A DNA stretch of 64,000 nucleotides from Pseudomonas viridiflava (GTDB taxonomy: Bacteria; Pseudomonadota; Gammaproteobacteria; Pseudomonadales; Pseudomonadaceae): contig NZ_UWFA01000289.1 of the NCBI RefSeq assembly GCF_900601905.1, forward strand, positions 1 through 64,000. Direction: 5' to 3'. Under the pieces are notes generated by a model. That model had not been told where the DNA came from. It saw only the letters and a program-made list of their open reading frames with translations, and did no database searches. Shown piece after piece: positions 18,384 through 27,860 of this stretch; within the stretch, counting starts at the first letter, position 1; the number at the start of each line of letters is the position of its first letter. A program made the position numbers and the translations under genes.

Positions 18384-19295
18384 TTGAAGTTCCTGACCAC
18401 CCTCGCGCTGCTCCTGTCTTTGAGCGGCTGCAGCTCCATGTTGTTCTACCCGGAGCCCGGCCTGCCGTTCACCCCTGAAAAAGCCCGCCTTCAGTACCGC
18501 GACATCACCCTGACAGCCGCCGACGGCACCCGCCTGCATGGCTGGTGGCTGCCAGCCAAAGAGGGCGTGCCGGTCAAGGGCACGGTCCTGCACTTGCACG
18601 GTAACGGCGGCAACCTGGCCTGGCACCTGGGTGGTAGCTGGTGGTTGCCCGAGCAGGGCTATCAAGTGCTGATGCTCGACTATCGCGGGTATGGCCTGTC
18701 CGAGGGTGAGCCGAGTCTGCCGTCGATCTATCAGGACGTCGACGCAGCTTTCGCCTGGCTGGACAAGGCGCCGCAAGTCCAGGGCACGCCGCTGATCGTA
18801 CTGGGGCAAAGCATCGGGGGCGCGCTGGGCGTGCATTACCTGGCTGAACATCCAGAGCAACGGCGCAAACTCAAAGCCCTGATCCTCGATGGCACGCCCG
18901 CCAGCTATCGCGAAGTCGCCCGCCATACCCTGAGCACATCGTGGCTGACCTGGCCGCTGCAGGTGCCGCTGTCGTGGTTGATACCGGATGCGGACAGCGC
19001 CGTGAACGGCCTGCCGCAACTGGCAGGCACGCCGATGCTGATCTTCCAGAGCATGGATGACACCCTGGTCCCTCTGGCCAACGGCATCAGCCTGTATCAG
19101 GCCGCACCGCCGCCGCGTGTATTGCAATTGACCCGGGGCGGGCATGTGCAGACCTTTGCCGACCCGACCTGGCGACAGGTGATGGTTCGTTACCTTGAGG
19201 ATCCGCAACACTTCAATGGCCTGCGCCGTCTGGCTGAAATACCCAATTATCCTGTCTCGCCTGAAAAGCCGAAGACCGAGGGCCGCAATGACTGA
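18384..19295 (+). CDS. Alpha/beta-hydrolase lipoprotein
   Basis: Predicted serine hydrolase anchored in the envelope. The N-terminus is a lipoprotein signal ending in the lipobox LSGC (Cys16). The fold shows the oxyanion segment HLHGNGGNLAWH, DYRGYGLSEGEPSL, the nucleophile elbow GQSIGG and late acid and base positions (SMDDTLVP and GGHVQTF), giving a complete Ser-Asp-His set. It resembles the BEM46/YfhR-like group; substrate unknown. The TTG start has GAGAAGGG about 12 bases upstream and gives the correct signal peptide. Its stop overlaps the next ORF by 8 nt. From memory this matches PA3695. Confidence 0.82.
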   Translation: MKFLTTLALLLSLSGCSSMLFYPEPGLPFTPEKARLQYRDITLTAADGTRLHGWWLPAKEGVPVKGTVLHLHGNGGNLAWHLGGSWWLPEQGYQVLMLDYRGYGLSEGEPSLPSIYQDVDAAFAWLDKAPQVQGTPLIVLGQSIGGALGVHYLAEHPEQRRKLKALILDGTPASYREVARHTLSTSWLTWPLQVPLSWLIPDADSAVNGLPQLAGTPMLIFQSMDDTLVPLANGISLYQAAPPPRVLQLTRGGHVQTFADPTWRQVMVRYLEDPQHFNGLRRLAEIPNYPVSPEKPKTEGRND

Positions 19296-19617
19296 AGAAC
19301 GCAACGCCATCCCGCTGATCGTCACGGGGCTGGGGACTATCTTCGTCACCGTTGGCAGCCTGTGGTATTACGGCTATCTGCACTTTGCCAAACCGGAAGA
19401 TGCGCTGCTGCTCAACCAGTTCACGATGATCAAGACCGTGCCCGGCGAAGACTACAAAGTCGCCGCTGCCCCGGCTGCGCAAGTGGCGCAGTGCATTGAC
19501 GGCGTGCTGGTGCTGTTCGATACGACACAGAAGGGGTTGTCGGGCGTGCTGATCAATAACAAGCAGCAGGCGGTGCGCTGCGTCGAGCAGGAGCCGCCGC
19601 AGCAGCTGCAGCCTTGA
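19288..19617 (+). CDS. Small membrane protein, function unknown
   Basis: A 109-residue protein with one N-terminal membrane segment (about 8-29, IPLIVTGLGTIFVTVGSLWYYGY). The rest is predicted soluble, with CIDGVLVLFDTTQKG and a C-terminal Cys, and may face the periplasm. The ATG at 19288 overlaps the end of the hydrolase gene, so the two are probably co-translated and may act together. An earlier in-frame start would run through the hydrolase gene and is rejected. I do not recognise a domain. Confidence 0.7.
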   Translation: MTEERNAIPLIVTGLGTIFVTVGSLWYYGYLHFAKPEDALLLNQFTMIKTVPGEDYKVAAAPAAQVAQCIDGVLVLFDTTQKGLSGVLINNKQQAVRCVEQEPPQQLQP

Positions 19618-19644
19618 ATAGCCAGATAGGAGGCGATCCGAACT

Positions 19645-19731
19645 GTGGGAGCGGTGCTTGCTCGCGATAAGGACACCGCGATCCCAAAGTGAACTGCGTC
19701 CAGCCTCATCGCGGGCAAGCCTCGCTCCCAC
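19645..19731. repeat. REP doublet, first of two
   Basis: GTGGGAGCGGTGCTTGCTCG opens the unit and GCGGGCAAGCCTCGCTCCCA closes it in inverted orientation. The arms are less well matched than at 18256 and appear to be a mixture of two REP subtypes. It follows the small membrane protein gene. Confidence 0.8.
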
Positions 19732-19798
19732 AGGTAAAAACCGCCAGCGCTGACTGCATCGACGAACGCGCAATGGCCTGTGGGTATTCCCCTATCCT

Positions 19799-19885
19799 GT
19801 AGGAGCGAGGCTTGCCCGCGAATGAGCTACCACGGTGTTCCAGGCATACCGCGTCATCGTTTTTCGCGGGCAAGCCTTGCTCCAC
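19799..19885. repeat. REP doublet, second of two
   Basis: GTAGGAGCGAGGCTTGCCCG at the left and GCGGGCAAGCCTTGCTCCAC at the right, inverted. It belongs to the same subtype as the units at 15-206 and 39488. The CACCGCGTCA-type central sequence is also shared with those copies. Confidence 0.85.
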
Positions 19886-19895
19886 CAATCAGACA

Positions 19896-19931
19896 CAAAA
19901 AAGCCCGGCCTGTCGTCACAGGCCGGGCTTT
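19896..19931 (-). terminator. Intrinsic terminator of the OmpA-family gene
   Basis: A 14-bp perfect stem (19900-19913 with 19918-19931, core AAGCCCGGCCTGT) and a 4-nt loop, followed on the reverse strand by a T run (A run at 19896-19902). It lies 21 bp after the stop of the gene at 19952-20734. Confidence 0.9.
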
Positions 19932-19951
19932 GTAGTTACAACGTCAGCGGT

Positions 19952-20734
19952 TTACTGCATCGACGAACGCGGTGCTACCGGCTGGTTGTCGTTGGAAATG
20001 GTCACTTCCACACGACGGTTCTGGGCGCGGCCCGAGTTGCTGGTGTTGTCGGCAACCGGGTATTCCTTGCCATAACCCTGGGCAACGATGCGTGCTGGAT
20101 CAACACCCATTTTTACCAGCGCCATGCGCACGGACTGAGCGCGACGCTCCGACAGGGACTGGTTGTAAGAAGCAGAGCCCGAGCTGTCGGTATAACCCTC
20201 GACGATCACTTTACGATCCGGATTATCGCGCAGGTAAGTGGCGAGCTGGTTCACGTTGACCAAGCCATTGGACTTCAATTCGGCCTTGTTCAGGTCGAAC
20301 AGCACGTCGCCGAAGGTCACCAGCGTACCGCGCTCGGTCTGCTTGGCGTTCAGGCTGCCTTGCAGCGCCTTGATCTGTGCGTCACGGGCATCCAGACGAG
20401 CCTGAGCGCGCTGGGCAGCGGCGTTCTTCAGGTTCTCTTCTGCGGTGCGCAGCACGATGGTCTGCTTGGCCACTTCAACGCGCTGGTTGGTCAGGTAAGC
20501 CAGCTGATCAACTTTCTTTTCGTTTTCGCTGTTGCGGAACGCGGCGTCGGCCTTGTTCAACCAGTCGCTGGCGTCCTTGGTTTCAAGGGCGGCGACTTGG
20601 GTCGCTTGCGGGTTGCTTTGCAGGGCCGAGAAGTTGGTCCGCGCCTGTTCCAGGTTCGGGTTCGGCGGCGTCGAGCACGCGGCAAGAGCAACACTCATGG
20701 CCAGCAGGGCAGGGATCATCAATTGTTTGCGCAT
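19952..20734 (-). CDS. lptF: OmpA-family outer-membrane lipoprotein (LptF-like) with DUF4398 domain
   Basis: Peptidoglycan-binding envelope protein. The 260 residues begin with a lipoprotein signal (lipobox LAAC, Cys20), then a helical DUF4398-type region (about 25-130), then an OmpA C-terminal domain (about 140-250) with VTFGDVLFDLNKAEL, VEGYTDSSGSASYNQSLSERR and NRRVEVTI, the usual diaminopimelate-binding positions. The symbol is given because gene order matches P. aeruginosa PA3692 (lptF), a lipotoxin linked to cell-wall stress; it is not related to the LPS-transport LptF. A DUF4398 partner lies 49 nt upstream, likely in the same operon. Confidence 0.72.
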   Translation of the reverse strand: MRKQLMIPALLAMSVALAACSTPPNPNLEQARTNFSALQSNPQATQVAALETKDASDWLNKADAAFRNSENEKKVDQLAYLTNQRVEVAKQTIVLRTAEENLKNAAAQRAQARLDARDAQIKALQGSLNAKQTERGTLVTFGDVLFDLNKAELKSNGLVNVNQLATYLRDNPDRKVIVEGYTDSSGSASYNQSLSERRAQSVRMALVKMGVDPARIVAQGYGKEYPVADNTSNSGRAQNRRVEVTISNDNQPVAPRSSMQ

Positions 20735-20783
20735 AATATTTCATCCTTTAAATCGAATTCGAAATGCATGAAAAAGCGTGGGT

Positions 20784-21212
20784 TTATTGCGCCTTCATCG
20801 GCTGCACCTGACGCATGCCTTCTTCACGCAGTTCGTTGACACCCTGGCGGGCATCCTGCACAGCGCGTTCTGCCTTGGCAGCCTGGGATTTACGCTCTGC
20901 AACGCGAGCGTCCCACTCGGCTTGTTCGGCCAGACGACGAGCTTCGTCATACTTCTGATCCTGCATGGCAATTTCTGCCTGCTTGAGCTTGTCCTGGGCG
21001 GACTTCATTTCTACAGCGGAGTACTCGGTACCACCAGCGCTGACGGCGCTGTTGACTGCTGACTGGCTCACGGCGTATTGCTCGCTCGGCGGGTTGCCCG
21101 CGCAACCGGCGAGGACAAAGCTGGCACCCAGCGCCAGGGCGGCGAGCTTCATGCCGCGCAGGCCTTTAACAGTAGATTTGGCAGTGATGGCATTCATCGT
21201 GTTGGACTCCAT
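20784..21212 (-). CDS. DUF4398-type lipoprotein
   Basis: A 142-residue lipoprotein with a long N-terminal region, hydrophobic stretch MKLAALALGASFVLAGC (lipidated Cys37), and a highly charged helical domain likely to form a coiled coil (SAQDKLKQAEIAMQDQKYDE, then AEWDARVAERKSQAAKAERA). The start at 21212 is preceded by CAGGAG at good spacing; a downstream ATG at residue 21 would also leave a signal peptide. It is related to the N-terminal half of the adjacent OmpA protein and probably co-transcribed with it. The P. aeruginosa counterpart is PA3691 from memory. Function unknown. Confidence 0.75.
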   Translation of the reverse strand: MESNTMNAITAKSTVKGLRGMKLAALALGASFVLAGCAGNPPSEQYAVSQSAVNSAVSAGGTEYSAVEMKSAQDKLKQAEIAMQDQKYDEARRLAEQAEWDARVAERKSQAAKAERAVQDARQGVNELREEGMRQVQPMKAQ

Positions 21213-21471
21213 TATGTAACTCCTGAAAATCTTGGGTGTACCCATGACAGTCTTGGGCCTGAAGCGTGCGAGATAGCGTCGGCAGCGCCGTTTACTATCC
21301 GTAGGCTTTTCTGTAATGGCTAATGGCTCGGACCGTTGCGCTTTTCGAATAGTTCAGGTTTTTTATTCAGGCTGTTGCCCGGTCATGGTGTCTGTGCGGG
21401 TACGAAGACGCCGCGCTGGAGCTTAATGACCAGCGCGCGGCGAGGGGGCGGGAGGGGCAAGTCAGCTTCGA

Positions 21472-21807
21472 TCAGGTGTTCTGTTTTTCTGTCAGATCTT
21501 GCAGATAGCGGCGCGACAAGGCCAGGAAGCGGGGTGTCGCGCCAATGTCCTCGTACAGCGGATCGCCTTCTTCATCGGTCGCCACCACGTGCTGGCCTTT
21601 GACATAGGGGAAACTGGCTTCCAACTCTTCGAGGGCGGCGCCGATCAGTTCGCCCAGCAGCTCTTCCGGATGATGCTTGGGGTACATTTCGGTCAGTGCA
21701 GACAGGCGTGCAGCAGACTCCATGTCCAGATGTATCGAGTAGCGGGTTTCAGTCAAGCGGCCTTTGGCATTCTCTTCCCAGTGCTGGGCAAGCTCACGGA
21801 TTTTCAT
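21472..21807 (-). CDS. Small conserved protein, possible ribbon-helix-helix fold
   Basis: A 110- or 111-residue soluble protein. The segment TETRYSIHLDMESAARLSAL, followed by a second helix (EELLGELIGAALEELEASF), resembles a ribbon-helix-helix strand-helix-helix order, which would suggest DNA binding or antitoxin-like dimerisation, but this is inference. The C-terminal half is acidic. The ATG at 21807 starts MKIRELAQHWEEN; an upstream extension of 41 residues is not protein-like. Conserved beside ppc in P. aeruginosa (PA3688, from memory). Confidence 0.65.
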   Translation of the reverse strand: MKIRELAQHWEENAKGRLTETRYSIHLDMESAARLSALTEMYPKHHPEELLGELIGAALEELEASFPYVKGQHVVATDEEGDPLYEDIGATPRFLALSRRYLQDLTEKQNT

Positions 21808-22023
21808 AGGGACCCCTTCGGTTACCCGCCGACGGCAGGTCTGGTCGAGTAGCGAGCCATCAGGCTCATCAATGAGATTAGTATCATCTGCTGCAAATAT
21901 GGATTTGGCGTGGCACACAATTTCCTGCACTGTGGGTAGATCGGATTTTTGCTCGCTTGTTCACTGCCGACCGGCCATGAACGGCGTAGCACCCCACTAT
22001 AAAAAACACTGGGAGAAGGGACG

Positions 22024-24660
22024 ATGGCGGATATCGATGCGCGCTTGCGCGAGGACGTTCACCTGTTGGGCGAGTTGCTGGGCAATACCATCCGCGACCA
22101 GCGCGGGCCTGGTTTTCTCGACAAGATCGAGCGCATTCGCAAGGGGGCCAAGGCCGGGCGAAGAGGTTCTGCCGAGGGGGCCGAGCAGTTGAGTTCCAGC
22201 GTGAATGGTCTGGATGAAGACGAATTGCTGCCCGTGGCGCGCGCCTTCAATCAGTTCCTCAATCTGGCCAACATCGCCGAGCAATACCAACTGATCCGTC
22301 GCCGCGACGATACGCAGCCGCAACCTTTTGAATCCCGGGTGTTGCCTGAGCTGCTGGCACGCCTGAAAAGCACCGGCCAGAGCAGCGAGGCACTGGCGCG
22401 GCAACTGGGCAAGCTTGAGATCGAGCTGGTGCTCACCGCGCACCCCACGGAAGTCGCCCGACGCACACTCATCCAGAAGTACGATGCCATCGCCGCGCAA
22501 TTGGCCGCGCTGGATCATCGCGACCTGAGCGGCGCCGAACGCGAGCAAATCACCGAGCGTTTGCAACGCTTGATTGCCGAGGCCTGGCACACCGAAGAGA
22601 TTCGTCGCACCCGCCCGACCCCGGTGGATGAGGCCAAGTGGGGCTTTGCGGTTATCGAGCATTCGCTCTGGCACGCGGTACCTAATTATCTGCGCAAAGC
22701 CGATCATGCCTTGCACGAGGCCACGGGCTTTCATTTGCCACTGGAGGCGGCGCCAATTCGGTTCGCGTCGTGGATGGGTGGCGACCGTGACGGCAACCCC
22801 AACGTCACGGCGGCCGTGACCCGTGAAGTCTTGCTTCTGGCGCGCTGGATGGCGGCTGATCTGTACTTGCGCGACGTCGATCAACTGGCCGCCGAGCTGT
22901 CCATGCAGCAGGCCAGCGATGCCTTGCGTGCCAGTGTTGGTGACAGCGCCGAACCTTACCGCGCAGTGCTCAAACAATTGCGTGAGCGCCTGCGCGCGAC
23001 CCGTAACTGGGCGCACTCGTCACTGAGCGTTACCCAGCCCGCGCCGGATAACGTGCTGCACGACAATCGCGATTTGTTGGCCCCGTTGATGCTCTGCTTC
23101 CAGTCGCTGCATGACTGCGGCATGGGGGTGATCGCTGACGGGCCGCTGCTCGATTGTCTGCGCCGGGCGGTGACCTTCGGGCTGTTCCTGGTCAGGCTGG
23201 ATGTGCGTCAGGATTCCACTCGGCACTCGTCTGCCATGACTGAGATCACCGATTATCTGGGCCTGGGTCGCTACGAGGACTGGGATGAACAGACCCGAGT
23301 CGACTTCCTTTTGGCTGAGTTGAGCAACAGACGACCATTGCTGCCCGCGCATTTCAAACCCGCAGCCGATACCGCCGAAGTGTTGGCGACCTGCCGCGTA
23401 GTGGCGGCGGCCCCGGCCGCATCGCTGGGTTCCTACGTCATCTCCATGGCAGGGGCGGCTTCCGATGTGCTCGCGGTCCAGCTGCTGCTTAAAGAGTCGG
23501 GCCTACAACGGCCGATGCGTGTAGTGCCATTGTTCGAAACGCTGGCTGATCTGGACAACGCCGGGCCTGCCATCGAGCAGTTGCTCAATCTGCCGGGCTA
23601 TCGCTCACGCTTGCAGGGTCCTCAGGAAGTCATGATTGGCTATTCCGATTCGGCCAAGGATGCCGGGACCACGGCATCGGCCTGGGCGCAGTATCGAGCT
23701 CAGGAAAGACTCGTCGAGATTTGCAGCGAGCAGCAGGTTGAGCTGCTGTTGTTCCATGGCCGCGGCGGTACCGTTGGCCGAGGCGGCGGCCCGGCCCACG
23801 CGGCGATTCTGTCGCAGCCGCCGGGATCCGTCGCGGGGCGTTTCCGTACTACCGAGCAGGGCGAGATGATTCGCTTCAAGTTTGGTCTGCCGGACATCGC
23901 CGAGCAGAACCTCAATCTGTACCTGGCCGCTGTGCTGGAAGCCACATTGCAGCCACCGCCGCCGCCACAGCCGGCATGGCGCAAGATGATGGACAGCCTG
24001 GCGGCCGATGGGGTCAGCGCCTATCGGGCGGTGGTGCGGGAGAACCCGGAATTCGTCGAGTATTTTCGCCAGGCGACCCCTGAGCAGGAGCTGGGTCGCT
24101 TGCCCCTGGGCAGTCGCCCGGCCAAACGTCGGGAGGGCGGCGTGGAAAGCCTGCGGGCCATCCCGTGGATTTTCGCCTGGACCCAGACGCGCCTGATGCT
24201 TCCGGCCTGGCTCGGCTGGGAGGACGCGCTGAGCAAAGCGCTGGAACGCGGCGAAGGCAAACTGCTTGATGAGATGCGCGAGCAGTGGCCCTTTTTCAGA
24301 ACCCGCATCGACATGCTGGAGATGGTACTGGCCAAAGCCGACCAAGACATCGCGCAGCTTTACGACGCGCGTCTGGTTGACCCGGAGCTGCAACATTTGG
24401 GTACGCATTTACGCGACCTATTGTCGCAGGCATGTGCCGTGGTTCTGGGCCTGACCGGGCAATCGCAATTGCTCGCGCACAGCCCGGCAACCCTGGAATT
24501 CATCAGCCTGCGCAACACCTATCTGGACCCCTTGCACCTGCTGCAGGCCGAGCTGCTCGCGCGATCGCGCAGCCGCGAGGCCAGTCTGGACAGTCCCCTG
24601 GAACAGGCGCTGCTGGTGTCTGTGGCCGGAATCGCCGCCGGGTTGCGCAACACCGGCTGA
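22024..24660 (+). CDS. ppc: Phosphoenolpyruvate carboxylase
   Basis: Makes oxaloacetate from phosphoenolpyruvate and bicarbonate to refill the TCA cycle. The 878 residues cover the full family length. Diagnostic motifs: [12 protein letters not shown] (catalytic His), [11 protein letters not shown], the glycine loop [19 protein letters not shown], and the C-terminal end ...[12 protein letters not shown], where the usual allosteric C-terminal Gly is present. The ATG at 22024 has GGGAGAAGGG just upstream. The Arg and Lys expected for aspartate inhibition are probably present but were not mapped. It is transcribed alone, with 275 bp before adk. Confidence 0.96.
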   Translation: MADIDARLREDVHLLGELLGNTIRDQRGPGFLDKIERIRKGAKAGRRGSAEGAEQLSSSVNGLDEDELLPVARAFNQFLNLANIAEQYQLIRRRDDTQPQPFESRVLPELLARLKSTGQSSEALARQLGKLEIELVLTAHPTEVARRTLIQKYDAIAAQLAALDHRDLSGAEREQITERLQRLIAEAWHTEEIRRTRPTPVDEAKWGFAVIEHSLWHAVPNYLRKADHALHEATGFHLPLEAAPIRFASWMGGDRDGNPNVTAAVTREVLLLARWMAADLYLRDVDQLAAELSMQQASDALRASVGDSAEPYRAVLKQLRERLRATRNWAHSSLSVTQPAPDNVLHDNRDLLAPLMLCFQSLHDCGMGVIADGPLLDCLRRAVTFGLFLVRLDVRQDSTRHSSAMTEITDYLGLGRYEDWDEQTRVDFLLAELSNRRPLLPAHFKPAADTAEVLATCRVVAAAPAASLGSYVISMAGAASDVLAVQLLLKESGLQRPMRVVPLFETLADLDNAGPAIEQLLNLPGYRSRLQGPQEVMIGYSDSAKDAGTTASAWAQYRAQERLVEICSEQQVELLLFHGRGGTVGRGGGPAHAAILSQPPGSVAGRFRTTEQGEMIRFKFGLPDIAEQNLNLYLAAVLEATLQPPPPPQPAWRKMMDSLAADGVSAYRAVVRENPEFVEYFRQATPEQELGRLPLGSRPAKRREGGVESLRAIPWIFAWTQTRLMLPAWLGWEDALSKALERGEGKLLDEMREQWPFFRTRIDMLEMVLAKADQDIAQLYDARLVDPELQHLGTHLRDLLSQACAVVLGLTGQSQLLAHSPATLEFISLRNTYLDPLHLLQAELLARSRSREASLDSPLEQALLVSVAGIAAGLRNTG

Positions 24661-24889
24661 TGGCATGGCTCGCCAAGGGCGCCGGTAAATGCCAGTGCCC
24701 CATGGCGATCAATGACTTGCGCGTTTTTGCCCGTGCACAACAGGGCGAATCAATCCCGCACTCTGCTGCCTCTGACCGGGCGGCGGATACTGCGACTTTC
24801 GGCGGCTTGTGCCACTTGTGTCGGCTGTGTATCTTGATCAGCCTTTGGCCATTCTCGGCTTGTAACCTTTTTTGAGATTGGCCCTGTAG

Positions 24890-25582
<693 letters not shown>

Positions 25583-25604
25583 TCAAAGCTTGCGTCAGTC
25601 AACA

Positions 25605-25628
25605 AAACGGCCCGCTTGCGGGCCGTTT
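25605..25628 (+). terminator. Terminator-like hairpin after adk
   Basis: An 11-bp stem AAACGGCCCGC (25605-25615) pairs with 25618-25628. The T tract is interrupted (TTTGTCGTTT). It lies 22 bp after adk and 46 bp before tsaB. Confidence 0.75.
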
Positions 25629-25673
25629 GTCGTTTATAATGCGCCCCTTTTTTGCCCATGATGGATACCCGAA

Positions 25674-26348
25674 ATGACCACCTTGCTGGCCCTGGACACC
25701 GCCACTGAAGCTTGCTCGGTCGCCTTGCTGCATGACGGCAATGTGCTGAGCCACTATGAGGTGATCCCGCGCCTGCATGCTCAGCGCCTGCTGCCCATGA
25801 TCAAAACGATCATGGCCGAGGCGGGGATTGGTCTTTCAGCGCTGGATGCCATCGCATTTGGCCGCGGCCCGGGTGCATTCACGGGCGTGCGCATCGCCAT
25901 TGGCGTCGTGCAGGGCCTGGCTTTTGCACTGGAGCGTCCGGTATTGCCGGTTTCCAATCTGGCGGTGCTGGCTCAACGAGCCCTGCGCGAGCACGGTGCC
26001 CATCAGGTGGCAGGGGCCATCGACGCACGAATGGACGAAGTATATTGGGGCTGCTATCGCGAGACCGCCGGCGAGATGCGCCTGCTGGGTGCCGAAGCGG
26101 TGCTGCCACCTGAGCAGGCGGCCTTGCCCGCCGATGTCAGCGGCGAATGGTTCGGCTCAGGCACCGGCTGGGGTTATGCCGAGCGTATCCCCGTTGCCCT
26201 CAGCGGCCACGACGCTAGCATGTTGCCCCACGCACAGGACCTGCTGAGTCTCGCCGCCTTCGCCTGGCAGCGCGGCGAAGCCATCGTCGCCGACGACGCC
26301 CAGCCGGTGTACCTGCGCGATAAAGTAGCGACGCCCAAAGCGCGGTAA
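25674..26348 (+). CDS. tsaB: TsaB, tRNA threonylcarbamoyladenosine biosynthesis protein
   Basis: Partner of TsaD in the complex that makes t6A37 on tRNAs reading ANN codons. The 224 residues show the actin-like fold start LLALDTATEACSVALL and the conserved GRGPGAFTGVRIAIGVVQGLA segment that contacts TsaD. It lacks the metal-binding His pair of TsaD, as expected for TsaB. The GCGCCCC run and TATAAT-like sequence at 25633-25642 could be its own promoter. It follows adk, as in P. aeruginosa. Confidence 0.93.
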   Translation: MTTLLALDTATEACSVALLHDGNVLSHYEVIPRLHAQRLLPMIKTIMAEAGIGLSALDAIAFGRGPGAFTGVRIAIGVVQGLAFALERPVLPVSNLAVLAQRALREHGAHQVAGAIDARMDEVYWGCYRETAGEMRLLGAEAVLPPEQAALPADVSGEWFGSGTGWGYAERIPVALSGHDASMLPHAQDLLSLAAFAWQRGEAIVADDAQPVYLRDKVATPKAR

Positions 26349-26361
26349 TGGATATCAGGTG

Positions 26362-26457
26362 GGTGTGGCGGGACCGGCTTTAACCGGGAAGGCAGTCTTA
26401 CTGCCAACCCGTATTTTGTGCCAGTACCGGCGTCTTCCCGGCTAAAGCCGGTCCCAC
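26362..26457. repeat. REP doublet, second family
   Basis: Arms based on GGGACCGGCTTTAACCGGGAAG at the left and CTTCCCGGCTAAAGCCGGTCCCA at the right, inverted, flanking about 45 bp. This family differs from the GAGCGAGCTTGCTCGCGA family elsewhere in the window. It lies directly after tsaB. The left arm carries a T-to-A type change (TTTAACC), so its small inner palindrome is imperfect. Confidence 0.85.
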
Positions 26458-26627
26458 ATAGTCTTCACGGACAGTTGAAGCGAAATGACCATTCGTCGCC
26501 CGCTCGGTCAGGCATGTGACCTGTGACAAACCTTTTGCAATATGTGTGGTCTAGTTATCGTTCGGATTATTGCTAAGTGCGTATCCGTGACGTTAAATTG
26601 CCACTATAAGATGCAGAGTACGCACTG

Positions 26628-26939
26628 ATGCGCATAGACGGCCCTTCACAACGCTCATACCCGATCAAACGCAAGCCTGGCAAGGCCCCCGCGATTGTGG
26701 ACGGTACCTTTGAAGAAGTGGACGCCGACGCGGAAGTTGTTCCGCGGTCTGCGCAGAATGCTCGCTCCAGTGGTGCAGGGCAGTCGTCATCTACCGCGAA
26801 TGTGCCCGCCCGCCCGCAAGACATCATATTCCCCCGCTCCATGAGCACCCGCGTTGCCAATGCATTGGCCAGCTACCTGACCACCGCCAGTTTCGTCGAT
26901 TGGGATCTGGAAATTTCAGGGCTCGACGTCCACGTTTGA
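26628..26939 (+). CDS. Small hypothetical protein
   Basis: A 103-residue protein with a basic N-terminus (MRIDGPSQRSYPIKRKPGK), an acidic then Ser/Ala-rich middle that looks disordered, and a more ordered C-terminus (STRVANALASYLTTASFVDW). No signal peptide or domain is recognised. The conserved-looking ends and a coupled downstream gene support it being real. Its TGA overlaps a TTG start for the next gene (TTGA), pointing to translational coupling. A TATAAG at 26605-26610 could be the -10 of this pair. Confidence 0.65.
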   Translation: MRIDGPSQRSYPIKRKPGKAPAIVDGTFEEVDADAEVVPRSAQNARSSGAGQSSSTANVPARPQDIIFPRSMSTRVANALASYLTTASFVDWDLEISGLDVHV

Positions 26940-27805
26940 AAGTCTCCCGCCTTCCTTACTACCTGGGTTGTCCGTCATGGAGTGAAAACGCCTGGCGCCA
27001 ATCGCTGTATCCCGAAGACGCCCGCGCCAATGAATTCCTCGGTTTGTACTCGCAGGTCTTCAATGCCGTTGAAGGCAATACTACCTTCTATGCCCGTCCC
27101 GCGCCGTCGACCATTGAGCGCTGGGCCGAAATCCTGCCGGATGATTTTCGCTTTACTGCCAAGTTTCATGGCGACATCAGTCACGGCGGTGATCTGCGCC
27201 TGCAGCTGACGGCCGCCGAAACCTTCATCCAGCTGCTTGCACCGCTGGGCCAGCGGGTTGCGCCATTCTGGCTGCAGTTGCCCGCCAGCTTCGGTCCACA
27301 GCGTCTGGCTGAACTGGCAACGTTCATTGACGAGCTGCAATGCCCATTGGCGGTCGAGGTGCGTAACCTGGGGTTCTTCGATAGGGGCGACGAGGAGCGG
27401 GCACTCAATCGGCTGCTGCTCGATCGCGGCGTCGAGCGTATCTGCCTGGATTCACGCCCGCTGTTCAGCTGTGTCTCCAGTGATCCGGCAGTGCTGCATG
27501 CGCAATCGAAAAAGCCCAAGGTGCCGACGCGTCCGGCTGCCCTGACGCAATTCCCGCAAGTGCGCTTTATAGGCCGTCCAGAATTGGCGGCGAACGACAC
27601 CTTTCTGCATCAGTGGGTCGAGAAGGTGGCGGGCTGGATCGAAGAGGGGCGCACGCCTTATGTGTTCCTGCACACCCCTGACAACCTTGAGGCCCCGCAA
27701 CTGGCGCAACGCTTTCACCGCCAGTTGATGGCGCGTCTGCCAGGGCTTGCGCCGTTGCCCGAACTGGATCGCGCACCACCGGTGCAGCAACTGGGCTTGC
27801 TCTAA
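26936..27805 (+). CDS. DUF72 family protein (YecE-like TIM barrel)
   Basis: A 289-residue protein of the DUF72 family, a TIM-barrel fold of unknown activity. Family markers seen: YYLGCPSWSE near the start, NAVEGNTTFYARP, FRFTAKFHGDISH, FWLQLPASFG and the later VEVRN. The start is placed at the TTG at 26936, which overlaps the preceding stop; a GTG two codons later is the alternative. An in-frame start at 26900 would overlap the previous gene by 40 nt. It may form an operon with the small upstream protein. Confidence 0.85.
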   Translation: MKVSRLPYYLGCPSWSENAWRQSLYPEDARANEFLGLYSQVFNAVEGNTTFYARPAPSTIERWAEILPDDFRFTAKFHGDISHGGDLRLQLTAAETFIQLLAPLGQRVAPFWLQLPASFGPQRLAELATFIDELQCPLAVEVRNLGFFDRGDEERALNRLLLDRGVERICLDSRPLFSCVSSDPAVLHAQSKKPKVPTRPAALTQFPQVRFIGRPELAANDTFLHQWVEKVAGWIEEGRTPYVFLHTPDNLEAPQLAQRFHRQLMARLPGLAPLPELDRAPPVQQLGLL

Positions 27806-27860
27806 GGTCGATAGATGTGGCTTCAATAGCCGCATCAACTATCGAAAAGGGAGTCGGCCA

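Noticed and set aside
19835..20839. Forward ORF of 334 codons opposite the OmpA-family gene
   Set aside because: Begins inside a REP element and is antisense to a clear OmpA domain protein.
24432..24875. Forward ORF overlapping the end of ppc
   Set aside because: Out-of-frame with ppc, Arg/Gly/Ala-rich, no start signal; the gap before adk holds no gene that I can support.
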